Positions 1 to 8,317 of a stretch of 64,000 bases of DNA are shown one piece after another. How positions within the stretch are numbered: position 1 is the first letter of the stretch; each line of letters opens with the position of its first letter. The position numbers and the translations under genes are program-made. The stretch is from CAZMSQ01 sp964569025 (GTDB lineage Bacteria > Bacteroidota > Bacteroidia > Chitinophagales > Saprospiraceae). The notes beneath the pieces were generated by a model, which was not told the DNA's origin, did not search any database, and saw only the letters and a list, made by a program, of their open reading frames with translations. The stretch spans positions 372,001 to 436,000 of the forward strand of contig CAZMSQ010000001.1 of assembly GCA_964569025.1 (NCBI GenBank). Reading direction: 5' to 3'.

Positions 1-2
1 AG

Positions 3-929
3 TACTTTGCTCTTTTGCGGGTATCACACATCAATGGTCTGGAGCCAGCGGCCATTCGCGAGCGGGTTCCTTTTGACTACTTGACACCTTTATTTCCGGA
101 AGAGAAGTTCAAGCTGTCCAGTTCGCCAACAGGAAAGGATATGGGCACTCGAATGATTGACTTGTTTACGCCTCTTGGGAAAGGTCAGCGTGGTCTGATC
201 GTTGCCCAGCCGAAAACAGGAAAGACGTTTCTTCTGAAAGACATCGCCAATGCGATTGCCAAAAATCACCCCGAGTGTTACATCATCGTGTTGTTGGTGG
301 ATGAGCGCCCTGAGGAGGTTACTGACTTTAAGAGAAGTGTGAATGCTGAGGTTGTGTCTTCTACTTTTGACGAGCCTGCTGACAATCATGTGCGCGTTGC
401 AAGCATCGTACTCGAAAAGGCTAAGCGCCTTGTGGAGTGCGGGCATGATGTAGTCATCCTGTTAGACTCAATTACCAGACTGGCAAGAGCCTATAATACC
501 GTGGCACCTGCAAGCGGCAAAGTTTTGTCAGGAGGTGTTGAGGCCAATGCCTTGCACAAGCCGAAAAAGTTCTTTGGAGCTGCGCGGAATATTGAGGGTG
601 GAGGCTCGATGACAATTCTTGCAACAGCCCTCATTGAGACAGGTTCCAAAATGGATGGTGTTATTTTTGAAGAGTTCAAGGGCACCGGTAATATGGAACT
701 CCAACTTGACAGAAGCCTTGCTAACAAGCGGATGTATCCAGCTATTGATTTGACTAAGTCCAGCACTCGGAGAGAAGATTTGCTGCTTGACCGCGAAACA
801 CTCCAGCGTATGATCATCCTGAGAAATCACCTGGCAGATATGAAACCGGATGAGGCGATGGATTTCCTTCGAAAGCATATGGCTGGAACATCGTCTAATG
901 AGGAGTTTCTTGCTTCCATGAATGGATAA
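3..929 (+). CDS. rho: Transcription termination factor Rho, C-terminal part (5' end outside window)
   Basis: ATP-dependent RNA translocase that releases RNA polymerase at Rho-dependent terminators. The reading frame is open from base 3, so the N-terminal RNA-binding region lies upstream of the window; 308 residues are visible. Visible motifs are the P-loop AQPKTGKT (after GQRGLIV), the Walker B segment VVILLDSITRLARAYN, the SGGVEANALHKPKKFFGAARN loop region and the conserved tail with FEEFKGTGNMEL and a later SSTRREDLLL. These are diagnostic of the hexameric RecA-type Rho motor. An internal TTG at 15 would also give an open frame, but the family alignment continues upstream (YFALLRVSHING). 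A 14-bp hairpin follows the stop. Convergent with the next gene. Confidence 0.97.
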   Translation, partial: YFALLRVSHINGLEPAAIRERVPFDYLTPLFPEEKFKLSSSPTGKDMGTRMIDLFTPLGKGQRGLIVAQPKTGKTFLLKDIANAIAKNHPECYIIVLLVDERPEEVTDFKRSVNAEVVSSTFDEPADNHVRVASIVLEKAKRLVECGHDVVILLDSITRLARAYNTVAPASGKVLSGGVEANALHKPKKFFGAARNIEGGGSMTILATALIETGSKMDGVIFEEFKGTGNMELQLDRSLANKRMYPAIDLTKSSTRREDLLLDRETLQRMIILRNHLADMKPDEAMDFLRKHMAGTSSNEEFLASMNG

Positions 930-939
930 TCATCACCCT

Positions 940-970
940 ATTGATGCTTCAGTATAACTGAGGCATCAAT
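940..970. terminator. 14-bp hairpin between convergent genes
   Basis: The arms ATTGATGCTTCAGT and ACTGAGGCATCAAT pair over 14 positions (one T-G wobble) around a 3-base loop. It starts 11 bases after the rho stop and ends 14 bases before the stop of the convergent gene. No T-run follows on either strand, so it may be a non-canonical bidirectional terminator or a 3'-end stabilising hairpin. Confidence 0.5.
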
Positions 971-984
971 GGTTCATGGTGTGT

Positions 985-1833
985 CTATTGGTCGGGAGCA
1001 AACCGGTAGCATTCTATTTTTTCATTCCTCACAATGTACAAGCGATCTTGCCATGCGGCGACGAACCTTGGGGGAGTCGGCCCATCGGGAAGAGAGATCG
1101 TACGTATTTCCTGGAGCGGATCGTTCGGGTGAAAAAGATACAGGTTCTCTTCGTCTGAAAGAGTCATGGTGCGATGGATTTGGTGGATTCCTGTAAGAAG
1201 GGGCATTTTTAGTGAAATCCGGCGAATGAATCCTCCGAAATTATCAAAAATCCGGATGCTACCTTCTTCGGTTTGCATGAAGACCAGATTGTCCCGCTCG
1301 ACAATTTCGACGGGGCGTGGGGTGGTATTATCAAGTAGTGTCAGGTCAGGACTTTGGGTGAGAAGGATTCCGTCAGGGCTGATTTTTTGAATTGTTCGGG
1401 AAATTTCGTTGTAAAGCCAGAGGTTTCCGTCGCTCGCCATTGCGACCGTTGGAATTGAGGGAATGCCAAGCGGCCAGAGCTCGACCTTCGCGTTGAAGGT
1501 CAGCGTGCGATCCAGAAAAATGACGGTTTGAAAGTTGCGGTAGTAAACCAGTATTTGCAGTGGGTTGGTGACATCAATTGCGGAGGGTGGTCCCAGCAGC
1601 ATGTCATTGAATCGAAAAAGGACAGCGCCCTGACTGTCGTGTTTGCGAATCTCTCCCTGATGTACGGTGTACAGGTTACCGAGTTTGTCGGTGGCGAAGA
1701 GGCCTGCATTTTGAATCGGGATTTCATAAAGGAGCTGGAATTGCTGATTCTCCGTCTGTGCAGTTGCAATTGGGTTAGCGAGTAGTTGAAGGCAGATCAG
1801 GCAAATGATTGCTGTAGAGATACGGATTGTCAC
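985..1833 (-). CDS. Secreted protein of unknown function, propeller-like
   Basis: Function not recognised. About 282 residues if the GTG at 1833 is used; this gives the signal peptide MTIRISTAIICLICLQ... ending LANPIATAQ. An ATG at 1878 gives 15 more residues but increases the overlap with the upstream lpxH-like gene (stop at 1775) to about 100 bases. The mature part has recurring short strands of the type seen in six-bladed beta-propeller/NHL proteins (for example TDKLGNLYTVHQGEIRKHDS, MASDGNLWLYNEISRTIQKI, ERDNLVFMQTEEGSIRIFDN), each a hydrophobic strand, a turn with G/N, then a second strand. It is the last gene of the minus-strand group with the LpxH-like, HAAO and PLP-enzyme genes and is probably translationally coupled to the first. 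Confidence 0.75.
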   Translation of the reverse strand: MTIRISTAIICLICLQLLANPIATAQTENQQFQLLYEIPIQNAGLFATDKLGNLYTVHQGEIRKHDSQGAVLFRFNDMLLGPPSAIDVTNPLQILVYYRNFQTVIFLDRTLTFNAKVELWPLGIPSIPTVAMASDGNLWLYNEISRTIQKISPDGILLTQSPDLTLLDNTTPRPVEIVERDNLVFMQTEEGSIRIFDNFGGFIRRISLKMPLLTGIHQIHRTMTLSDEENLYLFHPNDPLQEIRTISLPDGPTPPRFVAAWQDRLYIVRNEKIECYRFAPDQ

Positions 1834-2575
1834 TCTCAAAAAATTTGATGGTGAGAGAATTGCCGTCAAATACAGCATACGAGTTGTAATTGAGCCATTC
1901 TCCGAGATTGATATACCGGGAGTGCTGATTCGACAACAGGTAATCTATGGGCAGGTGCCGGTGGCCAAAGACAAAAAAATCGACGTCATGATTCTTGATG
2001 TGTGATTCGGCAAATTGCAGCAACCACTCGTTTTGCGGACCGAGAAATGTACCGGTCTCCGGATTTGCCAAACGACTTTTTCCTGACCAATATTGGGCAA
2101 TGGAAAATGATAATCCAGGGTGGAGGCGGGCGAAGAGCCATTGGCAGAGGGGATTGCTGAACACCACTTTGAGAAGCTTGTACCCCCTGTCTCCTGGTCC
2201 CAGACCATCGCCGTGGCCGATAAAAAATGTTTGATCGCCAAATGTGCGGGTCACTGGTTTCCGATATATTGTCACGCCCAATTCTTCTTCGAGATACCCG
2301 AACATCCACATGTCATGATTGCCGGTAAAGACTCTGACTGGGATGCCCGAATCACAGATTTCCGCAATTTTCCCAAGGAGTCGCACAAAGCCCCGAGGTA
2401 CTACTGAGCGATATTCAAACCAGAAATCGAACAGATCGCCAACCAAAAATATTTCTCCCGCACCTTCTTTTGCTGCGAAATCGAGCCATCTGACAATGGT
2501 CTGCTCACGGTCTCTGCTCCTTGAATGGGCATCTACGCCAAGATGGAAGTCTGAAGCAAAGTATACCGGGTTCAT
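1775..2575 (-). CDS. lpxH: UDP-2,3-diacylglucosamine diphosphatase-like metallophosphoesterase (LpxH family)
   Basis: Predicted to hydrolyse UDP-2,3-diacylglucosamine to lipid X in lipid A biosynthesis, at the inner face of the membrane. The 266-residue protein carries the calcineurin-type metallophosphoesterase motifs in order: SDFHLG (about residue 8), GDLFDFW (about 46), GNHDMW (about 95), GHGDG (about 130) and FGHRHLP near residue 200. Length and motif order fit the LpxH/YbbF family; Bacteroidota members are usually annotated as LpxH-like, so substrate is inferred from the family. Its stop lies inside the start region of the downstream propeller-like gene, and 14 bases separate it from the upstream HAAO gene, suggesting one transcript. 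Confidence 0.88.
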   Translation of the reverse strand: MNPVYFASDFHLGVDAHSRSRDREQTIVRWLDFAAKEGAGEIFLVGDLFDFWFEYRSVVPRGFVRLLGKIAEICDSGIPVRVFTGNHDMWMFGYLEEELGVTIYRKPVTRTFGDQTFFIGHGDGLGPGDRGYKLLKVVFSNPLCQWLFARLHPGLSFSIAQYWSGKSRLANPETGTFLGPQNEWLLQFAESHIKNHDVDFFVFGHRHLPIDYLLSNQHSRYINLGEWLNYNSYAVFDGNSLTIKFFESDNPYLYSNHLPDLPSTTR

Positions 2576-2589
2576 CTTCTACTGATGAT

Positions 2590-3102
2590 TCAGGCTCTTT
2601 CCATGACTGCGCCACATTTCGAACAGGTGCGGAGTTCCTCAGAATCCATGAACGCATTCATCACCACCGGGAGCTGGTTCACGATGTCTTTCATCTCAAA
2701 TGTGTCCTCATGGAGTTTGTGATTGCATGCTTCACAAAACCACATGAGTTTATCTACTTCGTTCGGGCGTCTGTACCGCTCAATGACCAGTCCAATGGTA
2801 TTAGCTGGTCGCTGAGGTGAGTGTGGGATACGCGGAGGGAGAAGGAACATATCCCCTTCCCGGATGGGGATATCCTCAGGCGTGCCGTCTTCGTTAATTA
2901 TTTTCAGGGTTATATCTCCCTCTAATTGATAAAAGAGCTCTTCTCCATCTTCCCAGTGATAGTCTTTTCGACCGTTTGGCCCACCGACCACCATGACAAT
3001 GTAATCTTCATTGTCAAAATAGACCTGCTTGTTACCAACGGGCGGTTTCAGAAGGTGACGGTTATCGTCAACCCACTGTTTCAGATTGAAAGGCTTTTTC
3101 AT
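2590..3102 (-). CDS. nbaC: 3-hydroxyanthranilate 3,4-dioxygenase
   Basis: Opens the ring of 3-hydroxyanthranilate to 2-amino-3-carboxymuconate semialdehyde, the step before quinolinate in tryptophan-derived NAD synthesis. The start at 3102 (MKKPFNLKQW) gives 170 residues, matching the bacterial family; a longer frame to 3165 would overlap the upstream gene's stop. The cupin iron ligands are H49, E55 and H94 in GRKDYHWEDGEELFYQ and PPRIPHSP, with substrate-binding R45, R97 and E108. A second rubredoxin-like metal site is formed by C123, C126 (CEAC) and C160, C163 (CSKC), typical of the bacterial enzymes. No other kynurenine-pathway gene is visible in this window. Confidence 0.93.
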   Translation of the reverse strand: MKKPFNLKQWVDDNRHLLKPPVGNKQVYFDNEDYIVMVVGGPNGRKDYHWEDGEELFYQLEGDITLKIINEDGTPEDIPIREGDMFLLPPRIPHSPQRPANTIGLVIERYRRPNEVDKLMWFCEACNHKLHEDTFEMKDIVNQLPVVMNAFMDSEELRTCSKCGAVMERA

Positions 3103-3161
3103 TTTGTTGTCTTTTTTTTCCGAATGTAAGGAAAAAAATGGGTCAGTGGGAAAAAGTCTGC

Positions 3162-4097
3162 TCAAAGGTGAAGCTTGTACCTTCTTTCGAATGCTTCATT
3201 CCCCTGCAGGCCACCGGTATGGACAACGACAATGTCTGTTCCTGTCTTGAAGGTTGAGCAGCGAATCATTTCGGTCAATCCATACATCATTTTGGCGGTA
3301 TATATCGGATCGAGAGGGATACCCGTTTGGTCACTAAATTGGCGCATGAACGCGATGAGTTCAGGGGAGTATCTGGCATAGCCACCAAAGTGGTAATCAT
3401 GACAGATCTTCCAGTTTGTGCAAGTTGTGGGAAGTAATTTGTGGATTTCAGCATCCAGAAAGCTCCCTTTGAGAGCAGCAATCCCGATGATTCGTGCGTG
3501 TGAAGGGAGTGCTTGGGCAATGCCAGCGAGTGTGCCGCCTGTGCCGCAGGGTACGCACCAAATGGGGTTCTCCAGGTCAGGGTTTTGCAAACTCACCTCC
3601 CTGACAATTTCTCTGCAACCGGCCATTCCTGCAAGGTTGGTGCCTCCCTCTGGGATGACGTAGCACTCCCGGCCAAAGTTATCAAGCCAACGGCCCAACA
3701 CTTCTGGCCTGTGCTTTTCACGATACTCAGTTCGACTCACGAAATGGAGGTGCATGCCGAATGCGGCAGCCTGATCGAGGGTCGGGCTCTGCCCGGGGGG
3801 CGGTGCTTCGCCTCTGACGATGCCGATGGTTTTGAATCCAAAGAATCTTCCAGCAGCCGAAGTCGCATACAAATGGTTGGCATGACGCCCTCCGAAGGTG
3901 AGCAGGGTTGTTGCCCCGCGGCTTCGGGCTTGCTCCAGATTGTTGGAGAGTTTCCTCCATTTATTACCACCGAGTTCCGGATGGATTAAATCATCTCGTT
4001 TGATCCAGATTCTCAGACCAGCCGCTTCTGCTCCGGGAAGTACCAGTGGCTGAAGCGGGCTTGGAAGGCAAAGCGTTGATGTTGTTTTGGAATTCAT
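3162..4097 (-). CDS. PLP-dependent D-cysteine desulfhydrase / ACC deaminase family enzyme
   Basis: Fold-type II PLP enzyme that by family either desulfhydrates D-cysteine to pyruvate, ammonia and sulfide or deaminates 1-aminocyclopropane-1-carboxylate. Visible features are IWIKRDDLIHPELGGNKWRK with the PLP lysine in GGNKWRK (about residue 45), the FGGRHANHLYATSAA cofactor/substrate segment, IPEGGTN and the PCGTGGTLAG phosphate-binding loop. The 311-residue version from the ATG at 4097 is preferred over 4139 because a TAnnTTTG element at 4116-4123 would place the transcript start inside the longer version. The two activities cannot be told apart here. First gene of the minus-strand group that continues with HAAO. 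Confidence 0.87.
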   Translation of the reverse strand: MNSKTTSTLCLPSPLQPLVLPGAEAAGLRIWIKRDDLIHPELGGNKWRKLSNNLEQARSRGATTLLTFGGRHANHLYATSAAGRFFGFKTIGIVRGEAPPPGQSPTLDQAAAFGMHLHFVSRTEYREKHRPEVLGRWLDNFGRECYVIPEGGTNLAGMAGCREIVREVSLQNPDLENPIWCVPCGTGGTLAGIAQALPSHARIIGIAALKGSFLDAEIHKLLPTTCTNWKICHDYHFGGYARYSPELIAFMRQFSDQTGIPLDPIYTAKMMYGLTEMIRCSTFKTGTDIVVVHTGGLQGNEAFERRYKLHL

Positions 4098-4099
4098 TG

Positions 4100-4107
4100 T
4101 ATTTTTG
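4100..4107 (+). promoter_or_regulatory. Candidate -7 element TATTTTTG (PBP4 gene)
   Basis: Exact match to the Bacteroidota -7 consensus TAnnTTTG. It predicts a start site about 42 bases before the PBP4 ATG at 4156. It interleaves with the divergent element at 4116-4123. No clear -33 TTTG at the standard spacing. Confidence 0.4.
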
Positions 4108-4115
4108 GTGGATGT

Positions 4116-4123
4116 CAAAGGTA
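4116..4123 (-). promoter_or_regulatory. Candidate -7 element TACCTTTG (PLP-enzyme operon)
   Basis: Minus-strand match to TAnnTTTG, placing the transcript start around 4109, about 12 bases before the ATG at 4097. This argues against translation from the upstream ATG at 4139. Confidence 0.4.
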
Positions 4124-4155
4124 TTGCCTTTTTGAACAATGGTACAAGGGGAAAA

Positions 4156-5640
4156 ATGAACTTGGGAATTTACAAGCGGATGAGGAAAATTATTGCTGTA
4201 ATTATTTTGACAAATAGTATGTTGATCATGGCGTACGCCCAGATAGGGGAAGTTGTCAGGCAATTTTCTCAAAGTGATGAAATGCGTCATGGGTACGTTG
4301 GGGTATGCGCCATCGAGGTGTCTTCGAATAATCAGATCTTTGGATGGAATGAGGACATTCTCCTCACCCCTGCCTCTACATTGAAGGCAGTCACCACTGC
4401 GACCGCGCTCGGCATACTCGGAGCCGAATACCAGTTTCCGACCTGGCTGGAGCATTCAGGATCCGTAAGTTCAGATGGGGTCTTGAAGGGGAATTTGTAC
4501 ATCCGTGGTTCCGGTGATCCCTCTCTGGGTTCACCGGAGCAGGAGGGTGTATTGTCTTTTGACCAGCTCATGGATTATTGGGGCGAAGCAATTTTGGCGG
4601 CAGGAATCCGGCGTATTGAAGGATCAATTATCGGCGATGCGTCAGTGATGGCTGGTGAGGAACTTGGAAGGGATTGGGAATGGCAGGATATCGGCAACTA
4701 TTACGGCGGCGGAGTCTGGGGGCTGAATATTCATGAGAACCTGTACGTACTCAGTTTTCAGCAGCACCCCGAGGTTGGTAAAGCACCGTCAATTCTTGGC
4801 TCCAGGCCAGAGGTTTCAGGGCTGGAGTTTGTGAATCAGGTGGTGAGTGGTGCTGCACAAAGCGGTGATCAAGCATATATCTTCGGAGGGCCCTACTCCT
4901 ATATCCGTCATGTCAGAGGGAGTATCCCCGCCGGGCGGAATGAATTTTCCATCAAAGGGGCCATCCCTGATCCACCACTTTTTGCTGCCCAGCATTTGCG
5001 AAAAGAGCTGATTTCTCGTGGAGTCACCATATCCGGTGAGGCTCGTGGCAAGTATTTTGCGGCTGGTGATTCTTTCTTAGATGTGGAGAGGGAAATGATT
5101 GCAGTCCACTATTCTCCGCCACTTCGAGAGATTGTGAGGAGGGCAAACCATGAGAGTGTGAATGTCTATTGTGAGGCTTTGCTTCGAATGATTGGGATGC
5201 ACCGTGGGGGTGATGGATCAATGCAATCTGGTATTGACAACCTGAGGTCTTTTTGGGATGACAGGGGGTTGGCACTTGCTGGAGCCATTTTTAAGGACGG
5301 GAGTGGATTATCAAGAGGGAACAGCCTGTCGGCTCGCCAACTTGCCCGTATGCTTGCGAAAATTGGGCGTGATCAATCCATTTTTGAGCCTTTTTTTGCA
5401 TCCCTTCCGATAGCTGGTCAATCAGGAACCCTCAAGAAGGTATTGTCTGGCACTCCGGCAGAGGGTAAGGTGGTGGCAAAAAGCGGGAGTATGGGCCGGG
5501 TTCGGGCATACGCTGGATATATCAGCACACGGTCCGGAAAACAGTTGGCTTTTGCGATTATGGCCGACCGGTTCGTTGGAGAGAATTGGTTGGTACAACG
5601 AGAGCTTGAACGGATTTTGCTGGAATTGTATCAGCTTTAA
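4156..5640 (+). CDS. dacB: D-alanyl-D-alanine carboxypeptidase/endopeptidase (PBP4, DacB)
   Basis: Periplasmic class C low-molecular-weight penicillin-binding protein that trims stem pentapeptides and cuts peptide cross-links. The ATG at 4156 is preceded by AAGGGG and yields a signal peptide (KRMRKIIAVIILTNSMLIMA, then YAQ). The three penicillin-binding motifs are in order: S74-T-L-K77 (PASTLK), SVN in NHESVNVYCEALL, and KSG in VAKSGSMGRV. The roughly 494-residue length and the long insert between the first two motifs are typical of the PBP4/S13 family. The next gene starts 20 bases after its stop, so the pair is probably co-transcribed. Confidence 0.93.
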   Translation: MNLGIYKRMRKIIAVIILTNSMLIMAYAQIGEVVRQFSQSDEMRHGYVGVCAIEVSSNNQIFGWNEDILLTPASTLKAVTTATALGILGAEYQFPTWLEHSGSVSSDGVLKGNLYIRGSGDPSLGSPEQEGVLSFDQLMDYWGEAILAAGIRRIEGSIIGDASVMAGEELGRDWEWQDIGNYYGGGVWGLNIHENLYVLSFQQHPEVGKAPSILGSRPEVSGLEFVNQVVSGAAQSGDQAYIFGGPYSYIRHVRGSIPAGRNEFSIKGAIPDPPLFAAQHLRKELISRGVTISGEARGKYFAAGDSFLDVEREMIAVHYSPPLREIVRRANHESVNVYCEALLRMIGMHRGGDGSMQSGIDNLRSFWDDRGLALAGAIFKDGSGLSRGNSLSARQLARMLAKIGRDQSIFEPFFASLPIAGQSGTLKKVLSGTPAEGKVVAKSGSMGRVRAYAGYISTRSGKQLAFAIMADRFVGENWLVQRELERILLELYQL

Positions 5641-5660
5641 CCAGACAATTAGATGGATAT

Positions 5661-6419
5661 ATGAACCATAAGCACCCGCTGAGGCTACTCTCACTGAACG
5701 TCATTCTCTTCTTTGTCATCTTAGTCATTTTATGGGGCTCCTGCCAATCAGGAAACAATTCGGCGGCCCAGAATGTGCCTGCTGGATCTGCAGGGGAGCG
5801 GGTTGATACTTTTTCCGGGACGGAAGGGTCACCATCTTCTCCGGCAGATAAACAGCTTTCTGCAGTGCTTGCCAATTTTGAGCGGGAGGTCTGGCAGAAG
5901 CCCAATATGGTTATTGAAAGGATGGGAGATTTATCTGATGAGACTGTGGCAGATATTGGGGCGGGGTATGGATATTTTACATTTCGGATGGCCCAGACAG
6001 CGAAGAAGGTGATTGCAATCGATGTTGACAGCTCAGCTCTTGCTGTCATTAATGAGAAAAAGAATCTGCTGAATCCAACAATCCGGAATCGCATTGAAAC
6101 GAGATTGTGTACGCCTGCTGACCCCAATCTCCGAACCTCAGAAACTGATCTGGTGGTATTTGTCAATACGTATATATACCTGTCTGAGAGAGCTGATTAT
6201 TTGCGAAGGTTGATGGAAGGGGTAGCTCCGGGGGGTAGATTACTCGTGATCGATTTCAAGAAGAAAAACCTTCCATTCGGTCCGCCGGAAGCGTACAAAC
6301 TTTCTCCAGGTCAGATTGAACAGGAGCTGGCTGATGCAGGTTGGGTTGACATTCGGACTGATGATACATCACTTGACTTTCAATATATTGTCACTGCTGT
6401 CAAACCGGAATTTCAATGA
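5661..6419 (+). CDS. Lipoprotein with class I SAM-methyltransferase domain
   Basis: 252 residues. The N-terminus is a lipoprotein signal (hydrophobic stretch, then LWGSC with the lipidated cysteine about residue 28), followed by a low-complexity linker. The rest is a Rossmann-type SAM-binding fold: motif I VADIGAGYGYFTFRMA, then VIAIDVD (acidic residue contacting the ribose) and a GGRLLVIDFKKK strand. The substrate is unknown. Exported, lipid-anchored methyltransferase domains are unusual because SAM is cytoplasmic, yet the lipobox is convincing. It overlaps the 3' end of purA by 20 bases on the opposite strand. Confidence 0.85.
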   Translation: MNHKHPLRLLSLNVILFFVILVILWGSCQSGNNSAAQNVPAGSAGERVDTFSGTEGSPSSPADKQLSAVLANFEREVWQKPNMVIERMGDLSDETVADIGAGYGYFTFRMAQTAKKVIAIDVDSSALAVINEKKNLLNPTIRNRIETRLCTPADPNLRTSETDLVVFVNTYIYLSERADYLRRLMEGVAPGGRLLVIDFKKKNLPFGPPEAYKLSPGQIEQELADAGWVDIRTDDTSLDFQYIVTAVKPEFQ

Positions 6420-7674
6420 GTTGATACCGGCCGGGTCCAGTAGAGACCATACTGAGCGGGACCTCCAAGGCTTCCGAGAGGGCGTTGAGAAAATCCTGAG
6501 CCAATTCTGGAAGTTCTTCAAAGCTATGGGCATCCTCCAGGCTTGTCATCCAGCCTTTATAGTGGGAAAAAACCGGGGTGATTTGCGAAGCGCATAAGTC
6601 GTACGGCAAATCGATAGTCTGAATTCCGTCAGAATCATAGGCAACGGCCATTTCGATGCGTTCGAAACTGTTCAGTACATCAATTTTTGTAACGACCAGA
6701 CGCGTGATTCCATTCAGCATGACTGTATATCGAAGTTGAGGGATATCGACCCACCCACAGCGTCGGGCTCTTCCAGTAGTGGCTCCAAATTCACCTCCTG
6801 CTTCGCGCAATCGGTCCCCGGTCGGGCCGGTCAGTTCGGTAGGGAATGGTCCGCTTCCAACCCTGGTGCAGTATGCTTTGGTAATTCCGATCACCTCGCC
6901 GATTTTAGAGGGGGCGATACCGAGACCCGTACAAACACCGGCTGTTATTGTGTTGGAGGAGGTCACGAAGGGGTATGTTCCAAAATCTATATCAAGCATT
7001 GACCCCTGAGCGCCTTCTGCGAGAATTCGTTTCCCAGATTGAAGAGTTTGGTTGATAAAATATTCACAATCAACCATTTTCAAGGAGCGCAATTGTTCAA
7101 TGGAGTCCATCCACTGCCCCTCCTCTGCTTCAAGATCGAAGTCGATTTCAGGGTAAATTTTGATGAGCTGGAGATGTTTTTCGCGCAGGGTGTGATATCG
7201 GGCTTCGAAATCATCCAGCATAATATCTCCTGCCCGCATGCCATTCCGCCCGGTTTTATCCATGTAGGTCGGGCCGATCCCTCTGAGGGTTGAGCCGATT
7301 TTCTCTTTCCCCTTTGCTGCCTCACTGGCTGCATCGAGATAGCGGTGGGTTGGCAGGATCAGATGAGCTTTTCTGGCCAGGAGCAGGCGGTCTGCCCAAT
7401 GCACACCAGCCTGGTCTAGCATCTGCAGCTCTTTTCGCAGGGTGATGGGGTCAACAACCACTCCGTTGCCGATGAGGTTCAGCACATTTTCCCGGAAAAT
7501 GCCTGAAGGGATGGTATGCAATACATATTTTTTGCCATCGAGGATGAGGGTATGCCCGGCATTGGGACCACCTTGAAAACGGGCAATCAGATCATATCCG
7601 GAAGCCAGATGATCGACCACTTTTCCTTTGCCCTCGTCACCCCATTGTAAACCGAGTAGTACATCAACCTTCAT
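6400..7674 (-). CDS. purA: Adenylosuccinate synthase
   Basis: GTP-dependent ligation of IMP and aspartate to adenylosuccinate, the first committed step to AMP. The ATG at 7674 (MKVDVLLGLQ) gives 424 residues, the family's usual length. The glycine-rich WGDEGKGK loop with the catalytic Asp is at residues 11-18, followed by GPNAGHT, the QGSMLDIDFGTYPFVTSS region, TRVGSGPFPTE and TTGRARRCGW, all signatures of PurA. A longer in-frame extension to 7902 exists but runs into the fur gene and is unlike any PurA. It follows fur by 95 bases, an arrangement that recurs in Bacteroidota. Confidence 0.97.
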   Translation of the reverse strand: MKVDVLLGLQWGDEGKGKVVDHLASGYDLIARFQGGPNAGHTLILDGKKYVLHTIPSGIFRENVLNLIGNGVVVDPITLRKELQMLDQAGVHWADRLLLARKAHLILPTHRYLDAASEAAKGKEKIGSTLRGIGPTYMDKTGRNGMRAGDIMLDDFEARYHTLREKHLQLIKIYPEIDFDLEAEEGQWMDSIEQLRSLKMVDCEYFINQTLQSGKRILAEGAQGSMLDIDFGTYPFVTSSNTITAGVCTGLGIAPSKIGEVIGITKAYCTRVGSGPFPTELTGPTGDRLREAGGEFGATTGRARRCGWVDIPQLRYTVMLNGITRLVVTKIDVLNSFERIEMAVAYDSDGIQTIDLPYDLCASQITPVFSHYKGWMTSLEDAHSFEELPELAQDFLNALSEALEVPLSMVSTGPGRYQLIEIPV

Positions 7675-7769
7675 GAGATGGAAATTGTCTGTTTGGTTTA
7701 AGTCACAAGTATACGACTTCTCAGGAAGGCTATGGTCTTTTAGGACAAAGAGTTCGTTGAATTTTCTGT

Positions 7770-8273
7770 TCAATCTTCTTGTTCCGGCGGGCTGGGGCAG
7801 GCTCCCTGACAATGGCCATAAAGATTCAAGGAATGACCGGCAACCCGAAATTTGAGCAGATCGCCCATGGTGTGTTTGATTTGGTGGAGTCTTGGGTCGC
7901 AAAATTCAAATACCTTCCCACAGTCCAGGCAAATCAAATGGTCATGCTGTTTGTAGCCCCATGACTTTTCATATTGGGCAAGATTCTTCCCAAATTGGTG
8001 TTTCTTGACCAGTTCACAAGAGACGAGGAGTTCGAGGGTATTGTAAACTGTGGCCCGACTGACCCTGTAGTTTCGAGTTTTCATATGGATATAGAGCGCT
8101 TCAGCGTCAAAATGGTCAGTCCGGCGGTAGATTTCTTCCAGAATGGCGTAGCGCTCAGGGGTTTTTCTTAGACCATTTGATTCCAGATGGCTAGAAAATA
8201 TCTGTTTGACTTCATCGATGATGGAGACCTGCTGGTTGTTCATAGAGGCATGTGTTGCCAAAGATTCTGTCAT
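7770..8273 (-). CDS. Fur-family metal-responsive repressor
   Basis: DNA-binding metal sensor of the Fur/PerR/Zur superfamily, 167 residues. The winged-helix part contains LRKTPERYAILEEIYRRTDH and the recognition helix VSRATVYNTLELL. The dimerisation domain has the HDHLICLDCGKVFEF metal motif (HxH and CxxC), and the tail carries a second cysteine pair (HCQGAC), a structural-zinc type arrangement. Which metal it senses cannot be decided here. It sits between queG (44 bases upstream) and purA. It is a candidate regulator for the 7-1-7 sites near 37.25 kb, but that link is not shown by sequence. Confidence 0.93.
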   Translation of the reverse strand: MTESLATHASMNNQQVSIIDEVKQIFSSHLESNGLRKTPERYAILEEIYRRTDHFDAEALYIHMKTRNYRVSRATVYNTLELLVSCELVKKHQFGKNLAQYEKSWGYKQHDHLICLDCGKVFEFCDPRLHQIKHTMGDLLKFRVAGHSLNLYGHCQGACPSPPEQED

Positions 8274-8317
8274 TAAAAACAGCTGGTGAGCTGAAAAGGT
8301 TGCTGATGTGAAGTTTA

